From positions 18,636 through 82,635 of the forward strand of contig JASWJB010000196.1 in NCBI GenBank assembly GCA_032433595.1: a DNA stretch of 64,000 nucleotides, read 5' to 3'. The notes beneath the pieces are model-generated. The model searched no databases. It was not told where the DNA came from and saw only the letters and a list, made by a program, of their open reading frames with translations. The first letter of the stretch is position 1. Every line of letters begins with the position of its first letter. Below, piece by piece: positions 1 to 10,599 of the stretch. This DNA is from Conoideocrella luteorostrata. Lineage: Eukaryota; Ascomycota; Sordariomycetes; Hypocreales; Clavicipitaceae. The translations under genes were made by a program, and so were the position numbers.

Positions 1-134
1 AGATGGAAGCTTCTGGGTTCATGAGCGCATTCCCTGGTCTTATTATTCGAGGCATCGCTGACTACGCATATTCTCACAAGAATAGGAAGTGGCAACCCTA
101 CGCAGCAGCCACAGCGGCAGCAGTGGCGAAGTAG
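1..134 (+). CDS. C-terminal end of a PNP_UDP (nucleoside phosphorylase) domain protein, partial
   Basis: Only the last 44 codons are inside the window (reading frame from base 3, stop TAG 132-134). The peptide contains MEASGFM, then [13 protein letters not shown] and [15 protein letters not shown]. This matches the closing part of the phosphorylase superfamily 1 domain, where the usual pattern is a Glu-Ala-Ala/Ser-Gly-hydrophobic-Met segment, an IRGI-x-DYADSHKN segment and a final helix of the type [11 protein letters not shown]. In fungi this domain often occurs as a module of NLR-like proteins (PNP-NACHT-repeat) and also alone. Here the stop follows the domain directly, so PNP is either the whole protein or its C-terminal module. 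The start and the rest of the gene lie outside the window, and the substrate cannot be inferred. Confidence 0.75.
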   Translation, partial: MEASGFMSAFPGLIIRGIADYAYSHKNRKWQPYAAATAAAVAK

Positions 135-818
135 CGTGCTGCCCATCTTAAGAATTTTATTCATCAGATAGAATGTAGCAGAGTCTACGTAGCGGACTCT
201 CTTCTCGACCTCGGCGGATTTCGGACGAGCTTGGGTCCTACACACCGGATTCTCTACGTCCATGTTGGTGTCTGAAAGGTCGGGTTTGTCAGCATGAATG
301 AATCCGAACAGTATGTTGAGGTTGAGAACTGCGACTAGTGTGTATGCATGATTTTTACGTTGGAGAGTCGCAACGGTTTGGAGGACCCACAAAGCGAGGT
401 ATTTCCGTACCTGCACCTCCTGCCGCATGCCACTTCCCCTTCGGCAGCGGGTTAGCGCGTACGGGGCAAGTACCCGCCGGAGCATATGGCCCTTGAAGCC
501 CCTGCGCTGGAGTCACCACGCCCGACGCGTCACTGCAGCGCAGCATGTGTAAGGCCGACGCTGTTTGCTACCAATGACGCCGTTCCTGCCCCATGGCCCC
601 AACGTCATCGATAAACTCTAGAGCCAAGGTTCTGACCTCGACTTCGCCGCTTTGGGCCAAACCATCCCTCATGCGCATTCGGGTAATAAAAGCAAAACTC
701 CCGCCTCTTGATTTCCAGCATTCGTGCTCCGTAACAGTTCCCACGTTTCGGATCTTATCAACATTCCGCCAACTCATATCCATCAAAGCATTATCGTTTC
801 AGTACATTACAGTCCATA
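135..818. other. Intergenic region, 684 bp
   Basis: It lies between the stop of the phosphorylase-domain gene and the next plus-strand start. Short open frames exist on both strands (for example minus 568-786, 72 codons), but none has a recognisable domain or convincing splice partner. It should hold the 3' end of the first gene and the promoter of the next. Confidence 0.5.
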
Positions 819-1319
819 ATGTATATCCCCGACGTCCAGAAAATTGCAACCGCCGGCCTGGCAATTGCTGGCCTCCAGATGAGTACGACACCTTTGTCAG
901 GAACCAAGTTCCGTCTCTGTTACCCAGATCTTTTGCCATTCCGCCATCATTATCCTCCCTCTGACTAACACGCTCTTCTTGCAGGCGGTGACACTGTTTC
1001 CAAGGGCTCCGTCATCGATTACGCCGTTGAGAAATGCATGGATAGCGACGGCAACGTGCGCTGCACCAAACCCTTCCTTGTCTCAAAGGGCGGTTGCTAC
1101 AAACTCGAGTGGTCCACGGATGGGGCGCTGTCTCACACTACCGTTGAAGTCCGCGATGCCGGTAGCGGTGAAATGGTCTACTACCGAGATACCAATGGCG
1201 AGTGGAAGCCCGAAAAGGGCGAGCTCGTCTATCTTGACTTCAAGCCCAAGATCTGGAAGACTGGGAATGATACAGTGGATTATGAAGTTAAGAAGTGCGA
1301 CAAGGAAGAGGAACTGTAA
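819..1319 (+). CDS. Small hypothetical protein, two exons
   Basis: Exons 819-882 and 985-1319 give 132 residues. The 102-nt intron (883-984) has donor GTACGA, a CTAAC branch point at 964-968 and acceptor GCAG. The first ATG in the open frame was used. The protein begins MYIPDVQKIATAGLAIAGLQ, which could be a weak hydrophobic leader but is not a clear signal peptide. Four cysteines (VEKCMD, VRCTK, GGCYK and a C-terminal KKCDK) and the KLEWSTDG and VYLDFKPKIWK segments suggest a compact beta-rich fold. The tail KCDKEEEL is acidic. I recognise no family. The intact phase across a well-formed intron supports a real gene; the function is unknown. Confidence 0.55.
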
Positions 1320-1837
1320 TAGCATGCCTGAGTGGCTGCGACGAAGCATGACGTATAATGTATTTTTAGTACTACTTGTCTTATATTCGGTGTAGGGCAG
1401 CAGACCGCCACCCAAAACCTATACCTAATAAAAATCATGAATTTGTATCAGACCAGCAAAATTGGCTTTCATAACGTATGTGACGATGCACACAAAGCTT
1501 GGGCTAAACCATTCACGCAATTCGCTTGGCATCTCTGCCGTGAGACATGGATGAGTGGCCACCTTATAAGAACGGAATGAGTAGAGCTACCAAAATGGGT
1601 TTCTGATGCATTGACATGGACGCAAAAGACAAGGCTCCCCAGTTGGTCGAGGTTCTGGGCATTGTGTTTTTGCAGTGTTGTAGCACAGGTTCGGCGGTGT
1701 ATTAGCTTACTATGACATATCGCACGTTCAGCACCGTAACTCAATTTCACAGTTGGTATTAGTACAGAACATTTGTATCGAAAGAGCATAGCTACCATCG
1801 GGAACTTGTAGGTTCCACAAGAAGATTACCGTCCAAG
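1320..1837. other. Intergenic region between convergent genes
   Basis: 518 bp separating the plus-strand orphan gene from the stop of the minus-strand MACPF-like gene. It should contain both 3' UTRs; an AATAAA-like sequence is visible around 1426-1432. No coding signal was recognised. Confidence 0.5.
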
Positions 1838-4800
1838 TCATGACGCCTTACCCCAGACAACCGCAATCGTCTCAATACCATCACTGCCCGCCTGGCCCAT
1901 GAATCCTTTGATTGTCCAGTTTTGTGAAGGGTTACTCCGTGATGGGCTGACACTAGCTGCCTCCGAGTCCCACAGAGAATGTTCGCGATGAACCAATGAG
2001 CCGGTGAGCCAGAGCTCGCTCTTCTTGACGACCTTTACCTTTTCTTTTGGCGGGTATCCGGATGGTTGAGCAGGTCTTGTCGCTGTGTTTGGCGGATCAG
2101 ACGTTGCTGTTGCTGCCGACTGTTTCGATTCGGCATCCTCCACCGGCGAAATTCCTGTAGGCTTGTTCTCATTTGCCGGCTCCTCCTTTTTCTGTCCTTC
2201 TGCTTCCTCCTCGGCCTCGAAGAACAGTCTTAGACCTAATGAGCACTGAGATTGATCTTTTCTGTCCATGAAGCAGGTCGAAACCCCGACGATACGTTCA
2301 TTCTCCTTCTTAGCAGGCTCCCAGGTCTGCACCATCATTCCGGCGCCGCACTGACCATGTTGCAGCTGTTTGTTATTGCTATAATCGACTGCCACACCAG
2401 ATAGAACCGAAATATCGCCTACGTCCTTAAAATAAAAGGAAGCGCTGCTAATCACCCACGACTCGTCAATGTAGTCGAGCGCGTTGAAAGGCTTGCCCGT
2501 TGTGTTAGTCAAGCTACCGCGCGGGTGGGATAGACGATAGCGATCGCCCTTGCTCAAATGGTCGATAAGACCATCGACTGCGGAAATAGGCCAGCTGAGC
2601 ACAGAATTCCACGCTTCGGGCTCGAAGAGCGGCATGGCCTGTGGTGCCGGGCTATCTGCTACTGCTCTGCCCCAGATGGGACTAAGCTGTGCAAAGGCAT
2701 TCCGCGTCGGGTCGAATGAGCCGTAGAAGCCCCTTAAATCCCAGTCGCTACCGGACCCGGGTTTAGTGGCCTTCAGCTCAAACGATTTGTTGTATTTGAG
2801 TCTCTTGGAAGGCTCCACGATGAGGAGGTCACCAGTGGTGACGACGCGGATGGTGTCGACCCAAGCGCTTCCAGCCTCGTCCGCGTGGGCCTCGAGCCAA
2901 ACGAGATTCACCCTCTCAGGGTTGCTCCTTCGACTGGAATCGATGTTGAAACTCGCGGATTGATAGGAAGAGCCCTTGACGCCGTGAAATAGCACCTGTC
3001 CGTTATGGTAGAGGAGCTGGATACCGACGAGACGCTGTTCGTCATGCCACACTGTGATATTCATCACAACATAAGTCTTGTCCAAGACGTCCAGGTCATT
3101 GAACTGCAGGGCTGAAGATGGAGTGGTACTCTGTCCATTGATGGAGTCGATCCGCCAGTGCTCGGCCAAATGCCCATATCTCAGGTTCACCCGCTTCTCG
3201 AGGTCACAGGTTGGCTGGCCAGATTGGTAGAAACTCTCTCGCGAGGAGCCAGCCTCAGCACGGACGCCTTGCGCCGAATTCTGCAAACCATGGGTCAGTT
3301 AAACTCCCAGTAATTTGGCACCGATTGTCATCAACAGTGGTCGATAATTTACCTGTACCTCCTTCATCATATCTTTCTTAATCCCGTCCGATATCGCCTG
3401 AACCTTCTTTTCAGCTTCCTTGTCGTACTATGGTGGGTTGTCTTGTTAGCCATGATCATGGTACAATGGACGCCGAGGTCAAATTCAAGCATTGGAGGCT
3501 TAAGGTAGAGACGAAACTGATGTTTTCATGGGGCATTCCTACCGGTACTAGCCTTTCGAAGATGCTGGGTGCAACATACTGCCAAAGTCGTGAGGAGTCT
3601 GTGGCCACTTTTGGGTCCAGACTGACCGCATTTACCTTAAAATTATCATATAGTTAGCTGAGCTGTCGAATATTTCATGGACTTGTGAGATCTGACCTCT
3701 TTCACAATTTTGATCATCTCGAACCTGCAATCTTGCTTGGCTTGGTCCAGGCCAAACAAGTCGGCAGCGTAGGCTATCAGCTTGTTCGGGGGCATGGGGG
3801 GCTCCAGGACTAGGTCTCCATACTCATTTGGTTTCGCCAGCGCGAGCTTCTGAGCCGCTTCGTACTTTTCCATGCGCTTCTGGAAGCTATCGGTAAAAGA
3901 GTCTCGGTACGAGGCTAGGCCAGCCTGTTCCTCGGCCTTGTGTACAATCATCAGACCTTTGTCGACCGCGGAAATTCCTGTTCAACATGGGGAATCAGCA
4001 TCAGAAGACGAGTGGCGGTTGTTCGGTAGGGGAACCAACTTTCCTGGATTTGCGACCAGATGTATTTGTAATCCTATTGATATCAGTTTTTATGCACCCC
4101 TTCTAACGGAGGCCATTGACATTGATGGCACGCACCATGTATGCATCAAGTAGGGAGTTGGTGTAGATGCCGGCGTTTTCGTAGTCGAGGGGAGAGCCTA
4201 CGTTAGTAGCCTCATGGAAAGTCCTGAGTGAAGTATACTTTGTGAGAATAGCGCTGTGTTGAAGAAGCATTGTCAGCGTCTGATTCGGTCGGTGTGTGAA
4301 CGACAGAGCAAGCCTGGACCAAAAAGCGACGTACTATGTCTTTTGCGGACCTATTTTCAGAATGTGAGAGTTCGTACGGCATCACACAATATAGCTCGGG
4401 AAACGTACATGCGGCAACCTTGTCCGGAAATTCCATAGCGGCCCGTGTTAAGGTCTTTATATCCCAGTCCGTAACATTATCAGGCTTAATGTCGCCGCCA
4501 CCAGACCAATTCACTCTTGTACGGTCACAGTCAGCCCCGGATTCGTATTGATGCGATTGATGCACGCGCGCACACACGCCACATAGATGGACGGGACACA
4601 TGAACTTACGTGATGGTTGTAGTGTAGTTTTGTTTTGTCGTCCCCGTTTTGAACTCAGCCTTGATTTTCGCTTTGATGTCGAGGCCAGATATCTTGGCTC
4701 CGGCATCGATTTCGCCTCCAGTATCTAGCAATGCCTTGTCGTCCACTCTCTTGCAGGCGACCACTGCATGGAACAAGCCTCCCTCAAGAAATCCAGATAT

Positions 4801-5531
4801 GAAACAGTCCCCGTACACTTCGTTGAAGCGGTTAGGCTGGATGTTGTCGATGGGAGCGAACTGGGTGACTTGGGGAGCTTCCAGACGCTGGTTTGTCACA
4901 TTGACAGTGATGTCGTAGGTGGCATCGGACTCCTTCAGAGCCTTGTCGTCTACGTAGTGCCCGGCCACTTTCACACTCCCAATAGCATCCACGTTGACGG
5001 ACAGAGCACCTAGCCGTTTGCATCGACATGTCAGCTGCGCCGCCCATTCAAAATCTCAGCAGAGGTGCGCCTAGTAATGGGTCTCTCACGTACCGCTAAT
5101 GTCCAGTTTCTTGGTGACTTCGCTGACAGTGTCGATGAAACTGGCATGCCAGTCCACCACTTGACTGACCTCGTTCTGGCTGTCGTTTCCCACGCCAATT
5201 TGTTTCTTCTGCACAATCGTTTCCGAGCCCTTCTGCGTTGTCAGGATGTTGGATTCGGCTCCTGAGCTGGGGATGGACTGGCGTCGAGGGGGTTTCTGCT
5301 TTGTGTCTTGGAGATCTTGCTCGGTAGCGGGTCTCCCTGAGGGCAATCGGACGACATCGTTGCAACAGAGTTGCTGCGTATAGCTGTTGAAGCTTTTTCA
5401 TTGCCATTCCGTGTAAGCTGTCTGTCCTTGGGGGGGGATAATATCAGGGCAACAACTCGACGGGAGTCGAAGGGTACTCACCCCATGCCAAGCCGCATGG
5501 CTTCGTTATAAGGTGCTAGCATCAACGCCAT
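1838..5531 (-). CDS. MACPF/perforin-like protein with C-terminal jacalin-like lectin region
   Basis: Ten exons (5531-5482, 5392-5094, 5009-4610, 4515-4409, 4350-4335, 4253-4136, 4073-4040, 3977-3697, 3427-3353, 3280-1838) give 940 residues. Residues 182-194 (YGDCFISGFLEGG) fit the MACPF signature Y-G-x-x-[FY]-x6-G-G, with the usual Thr-His replaced by Asp-Cys. It follows a beta-rich stretch and precedes KTYAILTKY and a helical region with coiled-coil character (about 330-480). From about 500 to 665 the protein looks jacalin-like (RLVGIQLLYHNGQVLFHG, then GFYGSF). A second, more diverged copy near the C terminus ends GFMGQ...AVVWGKAS, after a Glu/Lys/Pro-rich linker. The start is fixed by MALMLAPYN, closely matching MATLLAPYN of the paralog at 7700. 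A pore-forming, sugar-binding role is inference from the folds. No classical signal peptide is visible. Confidence 0.65.
4335..4350 (-). other. 16-nt microexon of the MACPF-like gene
   Basis: Bases 4335-4350 (minus strand GTCCGCAAAAGACATA) lie between two introns with GTACGT donors and TAG/CAG acceptors. Including them keeps the phase (1 then 2) and yields CPQKTYAILTKY, which aligns with TPMRTHAILTKY in the intronless equivalent of the paralog at 7700-9639. Without it the frame breaks. Confidence 0.8.
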
Positions 5532-6139
5532 GTTGACTGGCTCTCTGGGGATCCTGCTTGGGTGGAAGTCAAAATGGGCATCTGAGGTTGAGATGCAAAC
5601 GAAATGCGAGTGCTCTTTCTATTGAGGTCTATGGTCATGTCTCAATATAAAGGATGGAAATGCTAATTACCAAAAAAAAACAGACTCGGGGAAGCTCAGC
5701 ACGGTACGGAGTAACTACCACACTAAATCATTTCGTCAGAACTGTAGTTACTCGGTACCTCAAGCTGCTGTACACTGAGACATTCACCAAGTACTTGATA
5801 ATAAGCTTATTCGTCCAGAGCGGGATCGCCCGTCTGTCAAAACAGTGTCTGGCTCAGCATTACAGGGTCTAGGCCATTCCAGTGCCGGGATTAGCGAGCC
5901 TCCGGCGTCTGTCCCAGCGCCTGGGCGTTGGCCACGCACCACGCACTCGCTGCAGGCTTAGCACTAGTTCCAGTTGTCGGCCAGCTAAGGATGCCCCCCT
6001 CCCCTCCAGAGACTAGCTGGACATCACCACCGACGGGACGACGAACCCAAGCTCGTGGACAAAGCTCTAGTACATATCTCAGAAGCATCACTGATTGATT
6101 TCTGTCCGTTTATCGGCCTCACCCCACGAAATTCTGAAA
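5532..6139. promoter_or_regulatory. Shared divergent promoter region of two MACPF-like genes
   Basis: 608 bp between the start codons of the minus gene (5531) and the plus gene (6140). It has an AT-rich part with an oligo-A run near 5670 and an ATATAAAGG sequence near 5645-5653. Exact promoter elements cannot be assigned by eye; the arrangement itself suggests co-expression. Confidence 0.5.
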
Positions 6140-7224
6140 ATGGCCTTGGAAGGATATTTTCCAGACGATCCCACAAAACCCTCGCTGCACTATGCAGTGT
6201 CGACGCTCATGCCGCTGGCCATCCCCTGGACCAACGCCCCCATGCAGATTGGAACGTCGTTTCTCAAATCGTCCCAAGACTTACAGCTTCACTTTGGGCA
6301 AGAGTCGGCCTTCAGCTCGGAACCTCTCTATTCGACGCCCCTCATCTTCACCGAGTCTTGTGCTGGACAGGTGAATGAAGCCACGGTAGCTGGGTCGAGC
6401 AACTCTCATCGGGACCTGTCAGCAGACATCGCAGGGTCCATCGGCGGTTCAGCCCTTGGGGGTTCTGCCAGGGGTCAGTACAGCAAAAATTCCGATAAAG
6501 ACGAATCGGTAAGTCCGGCTGGCTGTTCTGGGTTGGGTGTTGGGCCATCCATGTTTATACCCGTCATCAGAAATGCACTCCGTGCATCGTTAACCCCGCG
6601 GACTAATATGTTTAGCTCAACAAAGCAAGCATCCACACAAGCTTCCGCTGCGGCAAGGTCACCCTAGCCCACTTCCCCAGCCTCTCGAGGGACGCCATCC
6701 GCATCCTGAGAACCTCGAGCGATCCCTCCCGCGCCTTCAGCGACAAGTTTGGAGACTACTTCGTTGGCGGCTACATCCTTGGCGGCGCAAACTCCACTCT
6801 CGCGTCGGGAGCGGGAGCGTCCGAACGCTCGTCCGAGCACCTCAGCGTCTCACTCGAGGTGCATGTCCTGTTCACCAGCTACAGCGATACCGTCAACAAG
6901 CAAAGTGCCGACTACTCGTCACTAGGAACAGCGACTTTGACAGCTTTTGATTCGCTCGACGCCTACCAGACAGAGGTCAAGGCCAGTGAGTACGAGGCCT
7001 ACAGAAACGCAACCCAGGCGTCTCGTGATAATCGGCAGCGCGGGGCCGCGCTACAAGAGCGGGTCAAGGCCAGACTGAATGCCGTGGATCTAGGCTCTAG
7101 CGGAGCCCAGCTGCCTTGGGAGAGGTGTGCTGAGCTGTGCAGATCTGGTCTGGTCCTGGAGCTCTTGATGCTCCCGTGGGCTGGACTCAGGGACTACAGG
7201 AGCGCATTGTCGAAGAGGGAGTGA
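6140..7224 (+). CDS. MACPF/perforin-like protein, short form
   Basis: Exons 6140-6508 and 6616-7224 give 325 residues; the 107-nt intron has donor GTAAGT, a CTAAT branch point and acceptor TTTAG. The protein starts MALEGYFPDDPTKPSLHYAV. A Ser/Gly/Ala-rich stretch at about 98-115 precedes residues 168-180, FGDYFVGGYILGG, which fit the MACPF pattern aromatic-G-x-x-F-x6-GG and parallel YGDCFISGFLEGG and YGDSFVSGYQEGG of its two neighbours. After the motif a beta-rich segment and a charged, probably helical region follow. It lacks the C-terminal lectin-like region of the gene at 1838-5531. It probably belongs to the same pore-forming superfamily as its neighbours but to a different subfamily; overall similarity outside the signature is weak. 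No signal peptide or membrane anchor is evident. Confidence 0.55.
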
Positions 7225-7699
7225 TACCCTAATTGGGCTGTACGGAAAAGAAACTCCGTACCAAGCTGGACCATACATAAGCTGTGGCGTTCGATATTGG
7301 CAATGGGAGCAAGGATAGATCAATCTATCCACATATACATATAAGCCATGTATAGTACGGAGTACTCCAGGGTCGAGAACTAGTGCAGTGTTTCCATGGT
7401 CTAGAAACATCCTACAACGAGCACCCGTGGCTCGGATGCCTTGCCTGGCTGGCTGATTGGATGAGTGCCCAAGTTACGAACTCATGATCGTTTCGATGGA
7501 ACGGCAACGGCAGTGCCTACAAATCTATCTGAGTTATCCATCAAGCATAAGCATGCCATAATTACACAAGACTCGGGTCAACATCGCCAGACATAGTTTC
7601 GGCAGCTCTAGTTGCAACGCTTTCTTGTAGCACCTTTTACATCGAATACGCCGAACCTTCTCAGCTTGCAGGCAGAAATCATCATTAGAGCCTCCAATC
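7225..7699. other. Intergenic region with one palindromic element
   Basis: 475 bp between tandem plus-strand MACPF-like genes. A TACGGAGTACTCC element sits at 7356-7368. No gene was recognised; it holds the 3' UTR of the upstream gene and the promoter of the downstream one. Confidence 0.5.
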
Positions 7700-9639
7700 A
7701 TGGCGACTCTTCTAGCGCCTTACAACACGGCCATGCAGCTGGGAACGGGTATGCGCGCTTCGCGAATGATATATCTGCCCTCCCATAACCCTAGCCTTGC
7801 CATCATGGCTAACACGGCCCTGTTACAGGCTTCAATTCCTTCACTCAGCAAATCTGCATCCATGACGCCGTCACGTCTGTCAAGGAACCCACCAGTACGG
7901 TGACGGATACAGCAGAAGTCCACAAACCTGTTGCCCAGGATGTAGTTTACAAGACTTCCATCGTCGACAAAGTCACCGATGTGACGAACGAGATGAATGT
8001 AAGTTATTGACCCTGTTCATTTCTACTCCTGACAAAGTACTCATCTCATACACTGTAGGTCAATGCCGCTTTCGCCATCAAGTACGATTCCTTCGATGCC
8101 AAGGGCAAGGTCGGGTTTCTCAACACGTCCAAGGTCAAAGAGGCAGATGTCACCTTTTTAATTTCTGTCAAGGTCGTCAACCAGGTCATTTATGACCATT
8201 CGCTACTCAATTTGCAACCGGTCGAGGGCATAGATCCCAAAAACTTTGTCGAGGTCTACGGCGACAGCTTCGTGTCAGGTATGGTGGCACACATCCTAGA
8301 ATTTGGAATTATATTTAGATACTTCCCTGGTGATGCTAATATGTCTGCTGGTGCAGGCTACCAAGAGGGCGGCACCTTCACCGCTGTCATCTCTGTCAAA
8401 TCCAGGAACGAGAACAAGTCCCGGGACATGAAACTAGAGTACGCATCCGTTGACTACGCTTCAAGCCCTGCCATACAACTAATCTCGAGACTGATGGCTG
8501 TAGTGCCAAGATCAAGTTCACCCAGAAAAAAGAAATGCCAAAGGAGAGGACTGACGAAGAGTCGAAAAACTTGGGACTTGGGATTAATCTCAGCAAGGAG
8601 GACATGAGTTTTCTTGATGAAAACGAGACGACCATCTCGGTCAGTTACACTGGTGGCGGCCAAGAGCTCAAGAGCCGTAAGTTCCGTCTCTCCAAGCCCA
8701 TCAAATCTTTTTTGAATTGCCCCGAGACGAATAAATTTTTACTGTATCTAGCCGACGAAGACTGGACGTTTGAGACAATGCGCAACGCCGCGCTTCGCTT
8801 CCCATCCCTGGTCGCCAAGACGCCCATGCGCACCCATGCCATCTTGACCAAGTATACTGCTCTCCGCAGCTACCATGCCCACTTTGGCGGGCTAAAAATA
8901 CCAGCTTTCGAGATGGCGGGTGTCTACTCTACTATCCTTCAGGAAGCATACCTGGACTTCAAGACGGTCGCCAAGAACCTTCAAGTGCTAGCATATAATG
9001 TCTCAGCAGGTCAAACAAGGCTCATCGCCGCATCAGAGGCCAGGAAGAAGCTTGAACAGGCCAGCAAACCTGCTGCCTCCGCCGGAGGAGACGGGGACGA
9101 AACCGCTTCTACCACTAAAGATAACACCCCGGCCTCAGATGCGCCGGAATCGTCTCAGCCCGTGGAGTCTGATCCGCATAGCAACGGCAACAGAGGTAGC
9201 AAAAAACTCGAGGACGGCCCGCACAACTGGGCGCCTATTGTGCTCACTAGAGAATACCCCCCCACTCTCCAGGGTCTCGAAGATGCTCGCAGCATGGTCC
9301 GCACGATGCTGATCCGCATCGTGCAGGAGATCAACATCTTGACTAAATTCCCGGAGGCGGCCACCGATGAGCAACGTGTCCAGCCGCACATGAGCCCCTT
9401 CCTGTTCAAAGAGTTCCTGCCTGTAAGTGTTGGCAGTGCTTGTTCTTATCTTTTCCGTTTCTTTTGCATTTGTCCGTGTTGACGCTGTTGTGATGCAAGT
9501 CGTGGCTAACGCTCGCATTCTTTGACAATACCAGGTGGGAGAACCAACCAAGAAGGAATCACAGGACGAAGATGACTTGGGTCCGCTGGAACGCCAGATG
9601 GCTAAGATGAAGGCCTCTGGAGGTCGACAGGGCTTTTAG
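7700..9639 (+). CDS. MACPF/perforin-like protein, paralog of the gene at 1838-5531
   Basis: Seven exons (7700-7748, 7829-7998, 8059-8278, 8357-8438, 8504-8676, 8752-9422, 9535-9639) give 489 residues, phase-consistent throughout. Residues 1-25 (MATLLAPYNTAMQLGTG, then FNSFTQQIC) match the paralog's N terminus. Residues 140-152 are YGDSFVSGYQEGG, the MACPF-like signature. Next come SYTGGGQELK, a WTFETM...ALRFPSLVA segment and THAILTKYTALRSYHAHFG, each with a counterpart in the paralog (SGGGDIKP, WDIKTL...AMEFPDKVA, KTYAILTKYTSLRTFHEAT). The last 100 residues are helical and hydrophilic and end LERQMAKMKASGGRQGF; there is no jacalin-like region. A Ser/Thr/Asp-rich linker lies at about 375-410. 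The two genes come from one duplication, with gain or loss of the lectin part. Pore formation is inferred only from the motif and fold class. Confidence 0.65.
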
Positions 9640-10599
9640 GCTGGGCACTGATCAATGGCGAGGCATTTATGGAGCACTGTGTAGCGTTATTCTCTTTTAG
9701 TTCCGGACAAGTTAAAATTTGTCCCTGCAGCTCACGTCCAATTAGAACATACTGCCATTTGGTTCTTGTAGTACGTCTCATCAGACGAAATTCGGTGAAC
9801 AGTATGGACATGTGTGTGCAAGCCAGAGCGTGGTGGCTATACATGGCGACTGTGAAAGGGAGCGCGGCCGCCCATTATCGTTGTCATTTTACGGAGGAGG
9901 GAGGAGGGAGTAGGGAGTAGCCGTATCAAAATCACCAAAAACCCGTCACAATCGCCAATAGTGCTTATGGCTCTTTCAGCCGGCATGAATATCGACTCGC
10001 CTCTACGCATTGACAGGCCCAGGTTGGGCAGCTGTCTGCCAAAGGGGGGGCACGGCACTTAACTAGTTAGTTAGGCAGGCATGCATTCGATCAGCGGCGG
10101 GACGTGGTTCAGTCCCACAGGCCGGCTAGATCCGCAGGGGATCCTCTTTACAGTGGACCTCCAGTAATTCCGACAGCCAAGAGGCAACCAAATCGCGTAT
10201 GATCGTGCAAGAGTGGGTATGGAGTACTGTATTTGCTGGCACGGCTTCTCGTATACATGCACTCCGCGTTGGAGAGAGGCGCCTGTCGCTCGGAGAGTTC
10301 CAGACCACGGACCAGACTCTTCGAGCATCGAGTTCGGTCACAAGTAAGCGAGACGAGACACAGCCACATTGGACTACACACCGACGGGCTGGGATTGCCG
10401 AGCATCTGAAATGGCCAAGACCAAAGCCCCAGCGTCACGAACCAACACCACTCGGAGCGACGGCTTGAACTGCAGTGCCTGCCTGCCCCTGTTTTGTTCC
10501 TCGTCATATCGTCAAATCATCAATCACTCCATTTATCAGCAAGATTTAGTAGTTTATTCTGGTTTCCTTCTCTAGGCCTGTTCCCTGGACTTGCTCAAA
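9640..10599. other. Intergenic region, 960 bp
   Basis: Between the MACPF-like gene and the coiled-coil/beta-trefoil gene. Short open frames on both strands have no recognisable product. The last about 100 bp before 10600 are AT-rich, then C/T-rich, as expected for a fungal promoter and leader. Confidence 0.5.

Noticed and set aside
568..786. 72-codon minus-strand frame in the first intergenic region
   Set aside because: It has no domain and no convincing upstream or downstream exon, and it overlaps the likely promoter of the plus-strand gene at 819.
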